From assembly GCA_005881495.1 (NCBI GenBank), contig VBHI01000385.1, positions 1-7,573 on the forward strand: a stretch of 7,573 nucleotides of DNA, written 5' to 3'. The translations under genes and the position numbers were made by a program. The DNA is from Chloroflexota bacterium. Lineage in GTDB: Bacteria; Chloroflexota; Ktedonobacteria; Ktedonobacterales; Ktedonobacteraceae. Positions 1 through 6,791 of the stretch are shown here, in pieces; within the stretch, counting starts at the first letter, position 1, and each line of letters starts with the position of its first letter. Under the pieces are notes generated by a model. The model ran no database searches. It was not told where the DNA came from and worked only from the letters and a program-made list of their open reading frames with translations.

Positions 1-2
1 CT

Positions 3-596
3 GAAATTCGCGGGAAAACGCTCGGCGTTGTCGGCTATGGCGCGATTGGACGCCAGGTCGCACGGCTCGCCGCAGCCTGTGGGATGCATGTTCTCGCCAC
101 CAAACGGCGTGGGCATCCCGCCACCTTCGATGGGTGGTCACCGGTGGGTACTGGTGACCCGGATGGTAGCATTCCAGAGCGATTCTACGACCTGGACGAA
201 CTGCATACCCTCCTCGCAGCGTGCGACGCGATTGTCCTCGCATTACCTTTGAGCAAGCAGACGCAGTTTCTCATCGGCAAAGCGGAATTGTCGGCCATGC
301 GCCCACATGCATTCCTCGTCAACATCGGGCGAGGGGCGTTGATCGATCAGAACGAACTCATCGCGGCACTTCAGGAACAACGGCTCGGCGGGGCGGCCCT
401 CGAGGTCACCGATCCCGAACCATTACCAGCCGATAGTCCGCTTTGGACCATGAACAATGTCATTGTCACGCCACACATCGCCGGTCTGAGTGCGCATTAC
501 AATGACCGCATTGTCGATCTCTTACGTGAAAATTTGCGCCGCTATCTCACCGGGGAACCGTTACTCAACCTTGTACAACGTGAACTCGGCTACTAA
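3..596 (+). CDS. D-2-hydroxyacid dehydrogenase, NAD(P)-binding and catalytic C-terminal part (5' end outside window)
   Basis: This is the last 197 residues of a D-isomer specific 2-hydroxyacid dehydrogenase; the open frame enters from the left edge, so the N-terminus is missing. Such cytosolic enzymes reduce 2-keto acids (glyoxylate, hydroxypyruvate and similar) or oxidise D-2-hydroxy acids. Numbering from the first visible residue, the Rossmann motif GYGAIG is at 11-16. The family's catalytic triad is present: Arg110 in NIGRGALID, Glu139 in DPEPLP and His158 in TPHIAG. After the second strand the sequence is TKRR (33-36), with no acidic residue where NAD-specific members carry Asp, which suggests NADP(H) use; that is an inference. 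The C-terminus is complete (TAA 594-596). It is the first of four + strand oxidoreductase genes, and the next starts 28 bases after its stop. The exact substrate cannot be told. Confidence 0.9.
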   Translation, partial: EIRGKTLGVVGYGAIGRQVARLAAACGMHVLATKRRGHPATFDGWSPVGTGDPDGSIPERFYDLDELHTLLAACDAIVLALPLSKQTQFLIGKAELSAMRPHAFLVNIGRGALIDQNELIAALQEQRLGGAALEVTDPEPLPADSPLWTMNNVIVTPHIAGLSAHYNDRIVDLLRENLRRYLTGEPLLNLVQRELGY

Positions 597-606
597 GCCG
601 ACTCAA

Positions 607-620
607 AGAGAGGAGTCTCT
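607..620 (+). promoter_or_regulatory. Ribosome binding site of the first SDR gene inside a small inverted repeat
   Basis: The Shine-Dalgarno sequence AGGAG (611-615) lies 8 bases before the ATG at 624, which fixes that start. It sits within a perfect 5-base inverted repeat, AGAGA (607-611) and TCTCT (616-620), with GGAG as the loop. The stem is short and probably weak. An effect on translation is only a possibility. Confidence 0.5.
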
Positions 621-623
621 ACT

Positions 624-1350
624 ATGGAACAGCCTGTAAAGGGACAGGTCGCTATTGTCACAGGAGCTGGACAGGGCATTGGGCGCGCCATAGCGCTGCG
701 CCTGAGCCAGGATGGAATGAAGCTTGTCCTGGCAGACCTGCAAGGTGATGCGGTGGCACACGTTGCGGATGAGATCCGGGCGGGCGGGGGCGAAGCGCTT
801 GCGCTTTCAGTGAACATCCTGCATGCGGATGAGCGAGAGAGCATGATCCAGACCGCGCTTTCCATCTATCACCGTCTTGATGCGCTGGTCAACAATGCGG
901 GCGTGCAGCGCATCGCCCTGCCACTGGACGTGAGCGAAGAACATTGGGATCTCGTCATGAATGTCAACGCCAAGGCCACCTACTTTTGTTGCCAACTGGC
1001 TCTCCAGCATATGCTAGGCCAGCGCAGCGGGCGCATCGTTAATATGGCCTCCGTCGCGGGGAAAATGGCGAGCACGACGTATCATCCCATTTACAATGCC
1101 AGTAAGGCGGCGGTGCTGGCGATCACGAAAACGCTGGCCCAGTATAGCGCCAGGTACGGTGTACGCGTCAACGCGGTCTGTCCAGGCATGATTGAGACAC
1201 CCATGCAGGATGTGGTCGACCGTGAAGTCGCCCGCCTTACTGGGCAAACGCCAGCCGAGATACGCACTGAACGCAACGCCCGCATTCCCCTGGGCTACAT
1301 CGGCGATGGCGCTGATGCTGCCGCACGATGGCGGCATTCTCACCTATTAG
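624..1350 (+). pseudogene. Short-chain dehydrogenase/reductase (SDR) with disrupted C-terminus
   Basis: This is a classical SDR, likely an NAD-dependent polyol or sugar dehydrogenase. The start at 624 has a good ribosome binding site. Visible landmarks are the cofactor motif TGAGQGIG (13-20), Asp38 after strand 2 (usual for NAD preference), NNAG (90-93), Asn115, Ser143, and the catalytic pair Tyr157-Lys161 in YNASK. PGMIETPM follows at 187-194. Homology is normal until about residue 233 (RIPLGYIGDGADAA, about base 1323). There a normal SDR continues with about 20 residues (xxFLAS...TGQxLxV) before DGG. Here that block is absent. A plausible SDR ending, DGGILTY and a TAG stop at 1348-1350, appears in the +1 frame from 1327. 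The unshifted frame instead runs with non-SDR sequence to a stop at 1461-1463, overlapping the next gene. The simplest reading is a deletion of about 60 bases that also shifted the frame, removing part of the fold and subunit interface, so the product is probably inactive. An assembly error would look the same. Confidence 0.78.
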
Positions 1351-1355
1351 ACGTG

Positions 1356-1371
1356 AAGGAGGAGGCTCTTG
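1356..1371 (+). promoter_or_regulatory. Strong ribosome binding site with a TTG start codon
   Basis: AAGGAGG at 1356-1362 is a near-perfect Shine-Dalgarno sequence, 6 bases before TTG at 1369-1371. No ATG or GTG in this frame fits the KduD-like N-terminus. Starting at this TTG gives MILDQFRLDGKVALVTG, which matches the family start (MILxxFxLxGKVAxVTG). TTG is therefore the likely initiator. Confidence 0.8.
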
Positions 1372-2130
1372 ATTCTCGATCAGTTTCGACTAGACGGAAA
1401 AGTTGCTCTTGTAACAGGGGGCAGCCGTGGTCTGGGATTTGGCATGGCGGCCGCACTTGCTGAGGCGGGTGCTGATATCATATCGATCCAGCACACCGCT
1501 CATAATGAGTCATTAACGGAGCGGATCACCAATACGGGCCGGCGTTTCCTTCCCCTTACGCTCGATATCGGCACCGAAACAGCGGCGAAGGAGGCCCTGG
1601 ACGCAGCACTCTCCTCCTTTGGGCATGTCGATATCCTGGTCAACAACGCAGGTGTGCAACGCCGCGCCCCGGCTGTTGATTTCCCCATTGAAGATTGGGA
1701 CACCGTCATCAACGTGAATCTCCGGGCAGTGTTTCTCTTCTGCCAGGTTTTTGGACGCCAGATGTTGCGACAGGGCCGTGGGAAGATTATCAACATCGCC
1801 TCGTTACAGTCTGTCCAGGGCGGCATAACCATACCAGCCTATACCGCGAGCAAACATGCTATCGCAGGGCTGACGAAATCGTTGTGCAACGAGTGGGCCA
1901 GTCAGGGCGTCAACGTCAACGCCATCGCCCCGGGCTACATGGACACCGATCTCAACGTCGCGCTCCGAGCGAATCCTGAGCGTGAGCGGCAAATCAGCGA
2001 GCGTATTCCGGCTGGTCGCTGGGGGACGCCTGAAGATATGGCAGGGGCGGTCGTTTTCCTGGCCTCACCCGCGTCCGATTACCTGCACGGGCACCTGCTG
2101 GTCGTAGACGGTGGCTGGCTCGCCCGCTAA
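1369..2130 (+). CDS. kduD: KduD-like SDR (2-deoxy-D-gluconate 3-dehydrogenase / 2-dehydro-3-deoxy-D-gluconate 5-dehydrogenase type)
   Basis: This is an intact 253-residue SDR, the same length as E. coli KduD and similar from end to end as I recall that sequence. Shared stretches include the MIL..F.L.GKVA.VTG start, GHVDILVNNAG-like text, KIINIAS, YTASK, NEWA, NVNAIAPGYM, RIPAGRWG, VFLAS and the VDGGWLAR terminus. Landmarks are the cofactor loop GGSRGLG (17-23), NNAG (92-95), Asn117, Ser145, Tyr158 and Lys162, so the catalytic tetrad is complete. KduD enzymes interconvert 2-dehydro-3-deoxy-D-gluconate and its 5-keto form with NAD(H) in pectin and uronate breakdown; the substrate here is inferred from similarity. 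Translation begins at TTG. The gene follows the broken SDR gene by 18 bases and precedes the garR-like gene by 40, consistent with one operon. Other sugar SDRs (gluconate 5-dehydrogenase type) are the main alternative. Confidence 0.88.
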   Translation: MILDQFRLDGKVALVTGGSRGLGFGMAAALAEAGADIISIQHTAHNESLTERITNTGRRFLPLTLDIGTETAAKEALDAALSSFGHVDILVNNAGVQRRAPAVDFPIEDWDTVINVNLRAVFLFCQVFGRQMLRQGRGKIINIASLQSVQGGITIPAYTASKHAIAGLTKSLCNEWASQGVNVNAIAPGYMDTDLNVALRANPERERQISERIPAGRWGTPEDMAGAVVFLASPASDYLHGHLLVVDGGWLAR

Positions 2131-2170
2131 CAACTCTGTAATTGTAGACAAGCATTGCAAGGAGTACAGT

Positions 2171-3091
2171 ATGACTGAACGCATCGGTTTTATCGGCCTC
2201 GGACTTATGGGGAGGCCAATGGCGCAACACCTGCTCAGCGCTGGCTACCAGCTCACGGTGTTCAATCGCAGTCGTCCCGCCATTGACGAACTTGCGAGCG
2301 CAGGAGCGGTAGCAGCTCACTCACCACGAGAGGTGGCTGAGCAGAGCGATAGTGTGATTACGATGTTGCCAGATGGCCCAGATGTCGAGTCCGTCGTCGT
2401 AGGGGCTGATGGCCTTCGAGAGGGCGTGCGTGAAGGGATGCTCTTCATCGACATGAGTACCATCTCACCTCTGGCGACAAGACGTATTGCCAGCATCCTT
2501 GAACCCCATGGTGTGCGATCGCTCGACGCCCCTGTGAGCGGAGGCGAAGAGGGGGCAAAGTCCGCCACGCTCTCCATCATGGTCGGCGGAAGCGAGGAGG
2601 ATTTCCAGCGGGCACAACCGCTCTTTTCAGTCCTTGGGAAAACGATCACGTACTGCGGCCCTGGCGGCTCCGGTCAGATCGTGAAAGCCTGTAATCAGGT
2701 GCTCGTCGCGCTCATCATCGAGGCCATCTCTGAAGCACTCGTGCTGGGCGCAAAGGCGGGTGTAGCACCCGACATCATCCTGAAAGTGCTGAGTGGCGGC
2801 CTGGCTCAGAACCGTTTCATGGACCTGCGGGGTTCGTCAATGATACAGCATTCGTTCGAGCCTGGAGGCAAAGCGGCTTTTCACCTCAAAGACCTCAGAA
2901 TCGTCAAGCAGGTCGCGCAAGCGTACAGCGTCGTTTTGCCGATGGGGACATTGGTAGAGCAATTGTTTACCTCGCTCGTCGCTAATGGCAAGGGCGACCT
3001 GGATCATTCCGCACTCTTGACGGTGATCGAGTCGTTGTCGAATTTCTCACTAACAGAGCAGACCGTTCATAGTCCTGAAAGAGGCCCTTGA
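2171..3091 (+). CDS. garR: Beta-hydroxyacid dehydrogenase, likely tartronate semialdehyde reductase (2-hydroxy-3-oxopropionate reductase)
   Basis: This 306-residue protein belongs to the 3-hydroxyisobutyrate dehydrogenase family. The family signature FIGLGLMGRPMAQHL is at residues 7-21, followed by the substrate-binding segment DAPVSGGEEGA (119-129) and the catalytic Lys172 in GQIVKACNQ with Asn175; a KDL motif lies further on. The segments SGGE...TLSIMVGG, NQVLVALIIEAISEAL and GGLA favour GarR/GlxR, which reduces tartronate semialdehyde to D-glycerate in aldarate and glyoxylate metabolism, over 3-hydroxyisobutyrate dehydrogenase. GGAG at 2161-2164 lies 6 bases before the ATG at 2171 and sets the start; an upstream in-frame ATG at 2111 overlaps the previous gene and lacks a matching N-terminus. 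The last codons (after about residue 303) and the TGA stop lie inside a Tn3-type inverted repeat (3083-3120), so the natural C-terminus was probably cut or altered by insertion. The catalytic core is unaffected. Confidence 0.88.
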   Translation: MTERIGFIGLGLMGRPMAQHLLSAGYQLTVFNRSRPAIDELASAGAVAAHSPREVAEQSDSVITMLPDGPDVESVVVGADGLREGVREGMLFIDMSTISPLATRRIASILEPHGVRSLDAPVSGGEEGAKSATLSIMVGGSEEDFQRAQPLFSVLGKTITYCGPGGSGQIVKACNQVLVALIIEAISEALVLGAKAGVAPDIILKVLSGGLAQNRFMDLRGSSMIQHSFEPGGKAAFHLKDLRIVKQVAQAYSVVLPMGTLVEQLFTSLVANGKGDLDHSALLTVIESLSNFSLTEQTVHSPERGP

Positions 3092-3120
3092 GTATGAATG
3101 GAACGAAAAACAACGCTAAG
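3083..3120 (+). repeat. Tn3-family terminal inverted repeat (left end)
   Basis: Over 38 bases this aligns without gaps to the Tn3/Tn1 terminal repeat as I recall it. The inner part, TGGAACGAAAAACAACGCTAAG-like (3099-3120), agrees at about 18 of 22 positions, including the TAAG inner end. Orientation is correct: the inner end faces the transposase gene, whose 3' end is nearest, as in Tn3. The outer end starts GGCCC rather than the usual GGGG, so the outer boundary is uncertain and the repeat may have drifted. Confidence 0.65.
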
Positions 3121-3286
3121 AGATTAGACGAGAGAAGGCAGTTTGTCCATGCGCCTGGGGTGCTGCTGAAGCTACTCTGAAGCGATGTATGACGGAGGAG
3201 AGGAGAATGTCGCGACGTGAGGTGAGCGGCTGGCCAGGCTAAAAACGCCTTGACCAGCTCGCAGATTGGTTAAAAGGGAAAGGGAT
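3121..3286. other. Stretch between left inverted repeat and the tnpA 3' end; possible ORF remnant
   Basis: No convincing gene lies here. A purine-rich GGAGGAGAGGAGA precedes ATG at 3207, which opens a frame of only 11 codons (MSRREVSGWPG) closed by TAA at 3240-3242. The same frame then continues with KRLDQLADWLKGKGIYA into the antisense of the tnpA end. This looks like the start of a former coding sequence with a nonsense codon, but I do not recognise it. A 28-codon frame from ATG 3094 to 3180 begins inside the inverted repeat and has no supporting ribosome binding site. Confidence 0.35.
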
Positions 3287-6246
3287 CTATGCTTCTCTCA
3301 GTGCCTCGGCGCTGATTTCCGACTCCTCTTGGTCCGTCTCTTCGAGTTCACGCAAGGGATGGAAGGCTCCTTGACGGATTTCCTCAGCAAGCGAGAAGGT
3401 GTACCGACCCAGCAGATTAATATGATCATAGCCCAGTGGGGAGAGGCGTTTTACATCCTCTGGCAGAATCTTCATGCCCCGCGCTCGCATCTCCTCTAAC
3501 GCTCGATTCATGTACAACGTGTTCCAGAGGACCATGGCGTTGACCACCAACCCCAAGGCTCCGAGTTGCTCTTCCTGCCCCCTTGCGATAGCGTTGGCGC
3601 ACCTCCCCTTTGTGTCCGAAATAGGTGGCGCGTGCCAGGCTATGACGACTTTCGCCTTTGTTTAACTGGATCAAGATACGCCTCCTGTAGGCAGGATCGT
3701 CAATATACGAGAGCAGGTAAAGCGTTTTGGCGATGCGTCCCAACTCTGCAATGGCCTTGGCCAGGGTGGAAAGACGCCCCCCTCCTTGCAGCGCTCGCAA
3801 TAGCTCGGTGACGCTGACGGTGCCCAGTTTGAGGGAGCCAGCCACGCGCAACAGATCATCCCAGTTCTCTTCGATCAGCTTGCGATTGATCGTCTGGCAG
3901 GCCAGGCCGTTCAACGTGCCGTAGTTTGCGGAGGCATCGATGCGCCAGAAGCGCGCTTCTCCCACATCGGCTAGGCGTGGGCTGAATTGATAGCCCAACA
4001 CATAGAAAAGCCCGAAAATCACGTCGGTATATGAGGCCGTGTCAGTCATCAACTCCTTGGGATGGAGGCCCGTCTCTTGTTGAGCAGCCCTTCCAGGACG
4101 ACCAGCGAATCACGCAGCGTGCCGGTGACGACAATGTTTTTGAAACCGCTAAATTGATCCGATGTGTAGTTGACCAGCGTGATGCCGCGCCCAGTGCCGA
4201 AGTATTTGGGATTGGGACCAGCGTTCAGGGTTCGCAGAGGAACGACAAAGCGCAGCCCATCGGCACTGGCAACCTCTCCACCACCCCATGCCTGCGCCAG
4301 AGGGATGGTGGCTTGATGGTCCACCAGCCGTGCATTGGCGCGGGAAATGGTATCGGGCCGGATATAATTCTGCTGCACATAGAGCAGCCGATCGCGCTCC
4401 AGAGCCGGAATCCCTTTGCGTACCATGGGCGTGAGTCCCACGTTGCAGGCTTCGGCCAGCAGGACGGCGCAAATAGTTGTTGGAAAATCGTCAAGGCGCG
4501 AGCGCCCTTCACTGATATGCGAAAATTCGGAGGCAAAGCCGGTACGCGCCTGAATTTCCAACAAGAGTTCCGGCAAATCGACCAGCGGTTGGCGTCGGGC
4601 GACGCGGTGGCGGAGAAGCCGCAGGCTCTCTTGCTCCTCTACTTTGTCCAGGCCGGTGAGGACAAGGCTATCCAGTTCCTGCCCCGCTTTGTTTTTCACC
4701 TTCTCAAGACGCACACCTGGCTGAGGAAACCTGGCGGCAGTGGTGCGATAGGCCTCATCGAATTCCATCTTTGGCTCAACCTTTCTTCCTAATGATTGAC
4801 AGATCGTGGGTCGCACCCGCTCCCAGTGCTCCCCGGAGAGTAACTTCGCTCGTGGATCGCCCCAGCGGGTACTCTCCTCGACAAAGACATCATGGCGACG
4901 CAGCGCCTCGTGGAGCCGTTCCAGCACACATAAGGTATAATAGCGGCGATCAACGGGCTGATCTTTCGGAGCTACAAGGCGTTTCCAACTGGAAGGAACC
5001 ACCTCCATCGGGGCACTGGTCAGATCGGGGTGTTTCTGTTCTTCCAGGTCATGCAGGAAGGTCAGGGCTTTGAGCACGGGTTTACCCGCCTCGTTACTGG
5101 CAAACTCGATCGTGCGCAGGAGCGCCGGAAAAACCGGCGGACCGCAGGATAGCGCGCCACGATTTCCTGGTAGTAGTTGTCATCCGCTGGCCGTGCCAGT
5201 TCGTAGATGGTCGCAATGGCCCCCGTAATCGTGATCTGCTTTTCTGTGAGAAAGGCCCGGACCTGCTCGTCGGTCCACTCCGGAGTGATGACTTGCTCGC
5301 TGATCTCGGCAAGCGCTAAGGCCGCAGCGTCCAGATCACGCAATGTGCGCAGACGTGCTTTCTTCCCGTCGCTTGTGGAACGTGCCAGCAGATCTCGGAT
5401 GAGCATATCCAGCACATCGAGCGCATCATCTTGTGCGGTAACCGCAAGCTGGCGTGTAAACGACACCAGCGTGGCCGTGCGACGTTGTTCGGTTAAATTG
5501 GCAATGTTTTGGGCTTTGGTGGTCACGGCATACTGTGCCAGCGCTTTGATCCGACTCGCAGGCACATTCCCCAGGTTAAGTGGACCAACATCCAGTTCGC
5601 GCACTTCCGTGAGGCGCGAGAGCGCCTGGACCAGGACCGGCGCACTTGCGCGTGAAGGAGCGCGGCGCAGGCGTTCGAAATGTGTGATGCGGGAGGTGCC
5701 AGCGCGTGCTAGAAGTCCCTCCAGATCAGTTCGTTGTTCAGGTGTGACCACCGCGCTTAATCGTTGCCATAAGCGCTCAGCGACCCGCTCTCGCACCGAG
5801 GAGATCAGACGAGTCAGGGTGGTGACGCCAGGCAACAGGACTTTTTTGTCGAGTAACCAGGCGGTTGCCAGATCAAAGAGGACGCTGGGTCGCTCGGTGC
5901 CGACCCAGGCCCGCGCATAGAGAAAACGCATCAAGGCGAATCCTCCCTGGACGCGTTCGGCATAGCGCACAATGCACTGGGGATTCGCAATACGAAGCTG
6001 GGAGGCCATGTAAGCAATGACTCCCACGGGAACATTCACTGGATCGGTGAGAAAGGTTCCCAGGAATCTGAGAGTGCCAATTTGCACCCCAAAGCCGAGC
6101 CGATTGTGATCCCCACGGCGCTGGGCAATGAGGGTGCGATCCGCATCATCCAGATGAAAATAGCGAGCAAGTTGCTCTCTTGTCGGTTCGCCAACATAGC
6201 GGCCATAGCGTTGCTCTTGTTCCTCGGTCAGGTAATCAACAGGCAT
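3287..6246 (-). pseudogene. tnpA: Tn3-family transposase TnpA, split by three frameshifts
   Basis: TnpA of Tn3 elements binds the terminal repeats and performs replicative DDE transposition. Reading starts at ATG 6246-6244 (MPVDYLTEEQEQRYG), preceded by GAGGA. The N-terminal DNA-binding part (DUF4158 type) is in segment 6246 to about 5130, and the catalytic part is in the segments from 5077 to 3287, stop TAG 3289-3287. Three single-base indels break it: a missing base in the A5 run 5129-5133 (RRF to PALLRTIEFASNEAGK), a missing base near 4076-4078 (GLLNK to ETGLHPKELMTDTA), and an extra base in the C5 run 3578-3582 (YRKG to QEEQLGALGLVVNA). Corrected, the gene is 2961 bases, or 986 residues, close to Tn4430 TnpA. 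All three catalytic residues remain: Asp663 in SADGLRF (codon 4259-4261), Asp736 in MTDTASYTD (4041-4043) and Glu866 in NKGESRHSLAR (3651-3653). There are no independent nonsense codons, so decay is recent or the indels are sequencing errors. Confidence 0.93.
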
Positions 6247-6360
6247 CCTGCATTCCTCGTCTTTCTCTCCATCAAGCAGAGTTTTTCCTTCTAACGAACG
6301 AGGAACAATCGAAAAGCGGAGTATTTCTGGACTATTGGGCGAAAAACGGTCATTTTACTC

Positions 6361-6389
6361 TTCCAAATGCGGCAGATTCCTGCTAGAAT
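6361..6389 (+). promoter_or_regulatory. Candidate promoter for the recombinase fragment and downstream genes
   Basis: An extended -10-like sequence TGCTAGAAT (6381-6389; TAGAAT differs from TATAAT at one base) faces rightward. A poor -35 (TTCCAA, 6361-6366) sits 17 bases upstream. It overlaps the inverted CAGGAAT copy at 6376-6382, so a protein bound there could repress it; this is inference. Confidence 0.35.
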
Positions 6390-6485
6390 GGTTATTATCT
6401 CAGGAATAGCGCCGAAAACAAAATGATCTTGAGCGTGAAGAATGGGCTTTGCAAAGAGCCCATCTTTATCGTTATCACAGGAATA
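6376..6485. repeat. CAGGAAT repeat set, candidate recombinase (resolution) site
   Basis: The heptamer CAGGAAT occurs three times: inverted at 6376-6382 (ATTCCTG), and direct at 6401-6407 and 6478-6484. The two direct copies lie in a 14-base repeat, TTATCWCAGGAATA, at 6395-6408 and 6472-6485 (13 of 14 match). An inverted pair plus extra direct copies, placed between tnpA and a tyrosine recombinase gene, resembles the internal resolution sites of Tn4430/Tn5401, where TnpI binds an inverted core pair and accessory direct repeats. The function is inferred from layout only. Confidence 0.45.
6442..6463. repeat. Inverted repeat with 7-base arms and 8-base spacer
   Basis: The arms ATGGGCT (6442-6448) and AGCCCAT (6457-6463) are perfectly complementary around TTGCAAAG. 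It lies between the candidate promoter and the recombinase start. Two readings are possible: an RNA hairpin (weak terminator or attenuator, followed by CTTTATC), or a dif-like arm-spacer-arm crossover core for the tyrosine recombinase. The sequence does not decide between them. Confidence 0.5.
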
Positions 6486-6496
6486 AGGAAAAATGG

Positions 6497-6778
6497 ATGG
6501 AGTCCATGGCAACTGAAGAGCACTCCCTGGAAATCCAGGTCGCAACGTTTCTCGCTGACCTGGCTCATTCGAATCACTCTCCGCAGACGCGCCGTGCTTA
6601 CGCAAGCGATTTAGCGCAGTTGTGCGCATTTCACCAGGGGCCAATACAGACGAGACTGTCTCGTAACATGGTAGACGTAGATGGGAACTTCAAACTGGCA
6701 AACCCACTTGTCAACCGCGGAGTCGCTTCCTACACTGAACAGCGGAGCACTTTGGCTCCAGCAGGAGTTCTGATGTAG
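6497..6778 (+). pseudogene. Truncated tyrosine recombinase (N-terminal core-binding domain only)
   Basis: The frame gives 93 residues from ATG 6497, with AAGGA at 6485-6489; ATG 6506 is an alternative start. Residues about 11-54 (QVATFLADLAHSNHSPQTRRAYASDLAQLCAFH) follow the pattern of the SAM-like N-terminal domain of XerC/XerD, TnpI and phage integrases, whose usual length is about 280-330 residues. The catalytic domain with its Arg, His and Tyr residues is absent. After about residue 54 the sequence no longer looks like a recombinase, and no other frame nearby restores it. The position, divergent from tnpA, is where Tn3-family elements keep their resolution recombinase, so this is probably the remnant of a cointegrate resolvase. 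The stop overlaps the ribosome binding site of the next gene. The stub might still bind DNA, but this is untested. Confidence 0.65.
6650..6664. repeat. 15-base palindrome within the recombinase fragment
   Basis: ACGAGACTGTCTCGT is a perfect inverted repeat with 7-base arms around a central T. It lies exactly where recombinase similarity ends. It could be a repressor operator, a hairpin, or a scar of the event that truncated the gene. Confidence 0.5.
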
Positions 6779-6791
6779 GAGGAAAACCATC

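Noticed and set aside
1351..1463. Natural C-terminal extension of the first SDR overlapping the KduD-like gene
   Set aside because: The translation after base 1323 has no SDR character and overlaps the next gene in another frame; the expected SDR ending is seen in the +1 frame, stopping at 1350.
2111..2170. An upstream in-frame start for the garR-like gene
   Set aside because: It overlaps the preceding gene, adds 20 residues unlike the family, and lies before the clear ribosome binding site that serves ATG 2171.
4031..4792. A 253-codon + strand open frame
   Set aside because: It lies entirely antisense to the well-supported tnpA reading, has no recognisable domain or good ribosome binding site, and reflects codon bias of the opposite strand.
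5124..5136. Programmed -1 frameshifting at the A5/T5 run in tnpA
   Set aside because: On the coding strand the codons are CGG TTT TTC; this lacks the canonical slippery heptamer. Two further indels of unrelated type break the gene, and Tn3 transposases are not known to use frameshifting.
5207..5920. A 237-codon + strand open frame
   Set aside because: It is antisense to the N-terminal half of tnpA, and its low-complexity Ser/Arg/Val-rich translation is typical of a shadow frame.
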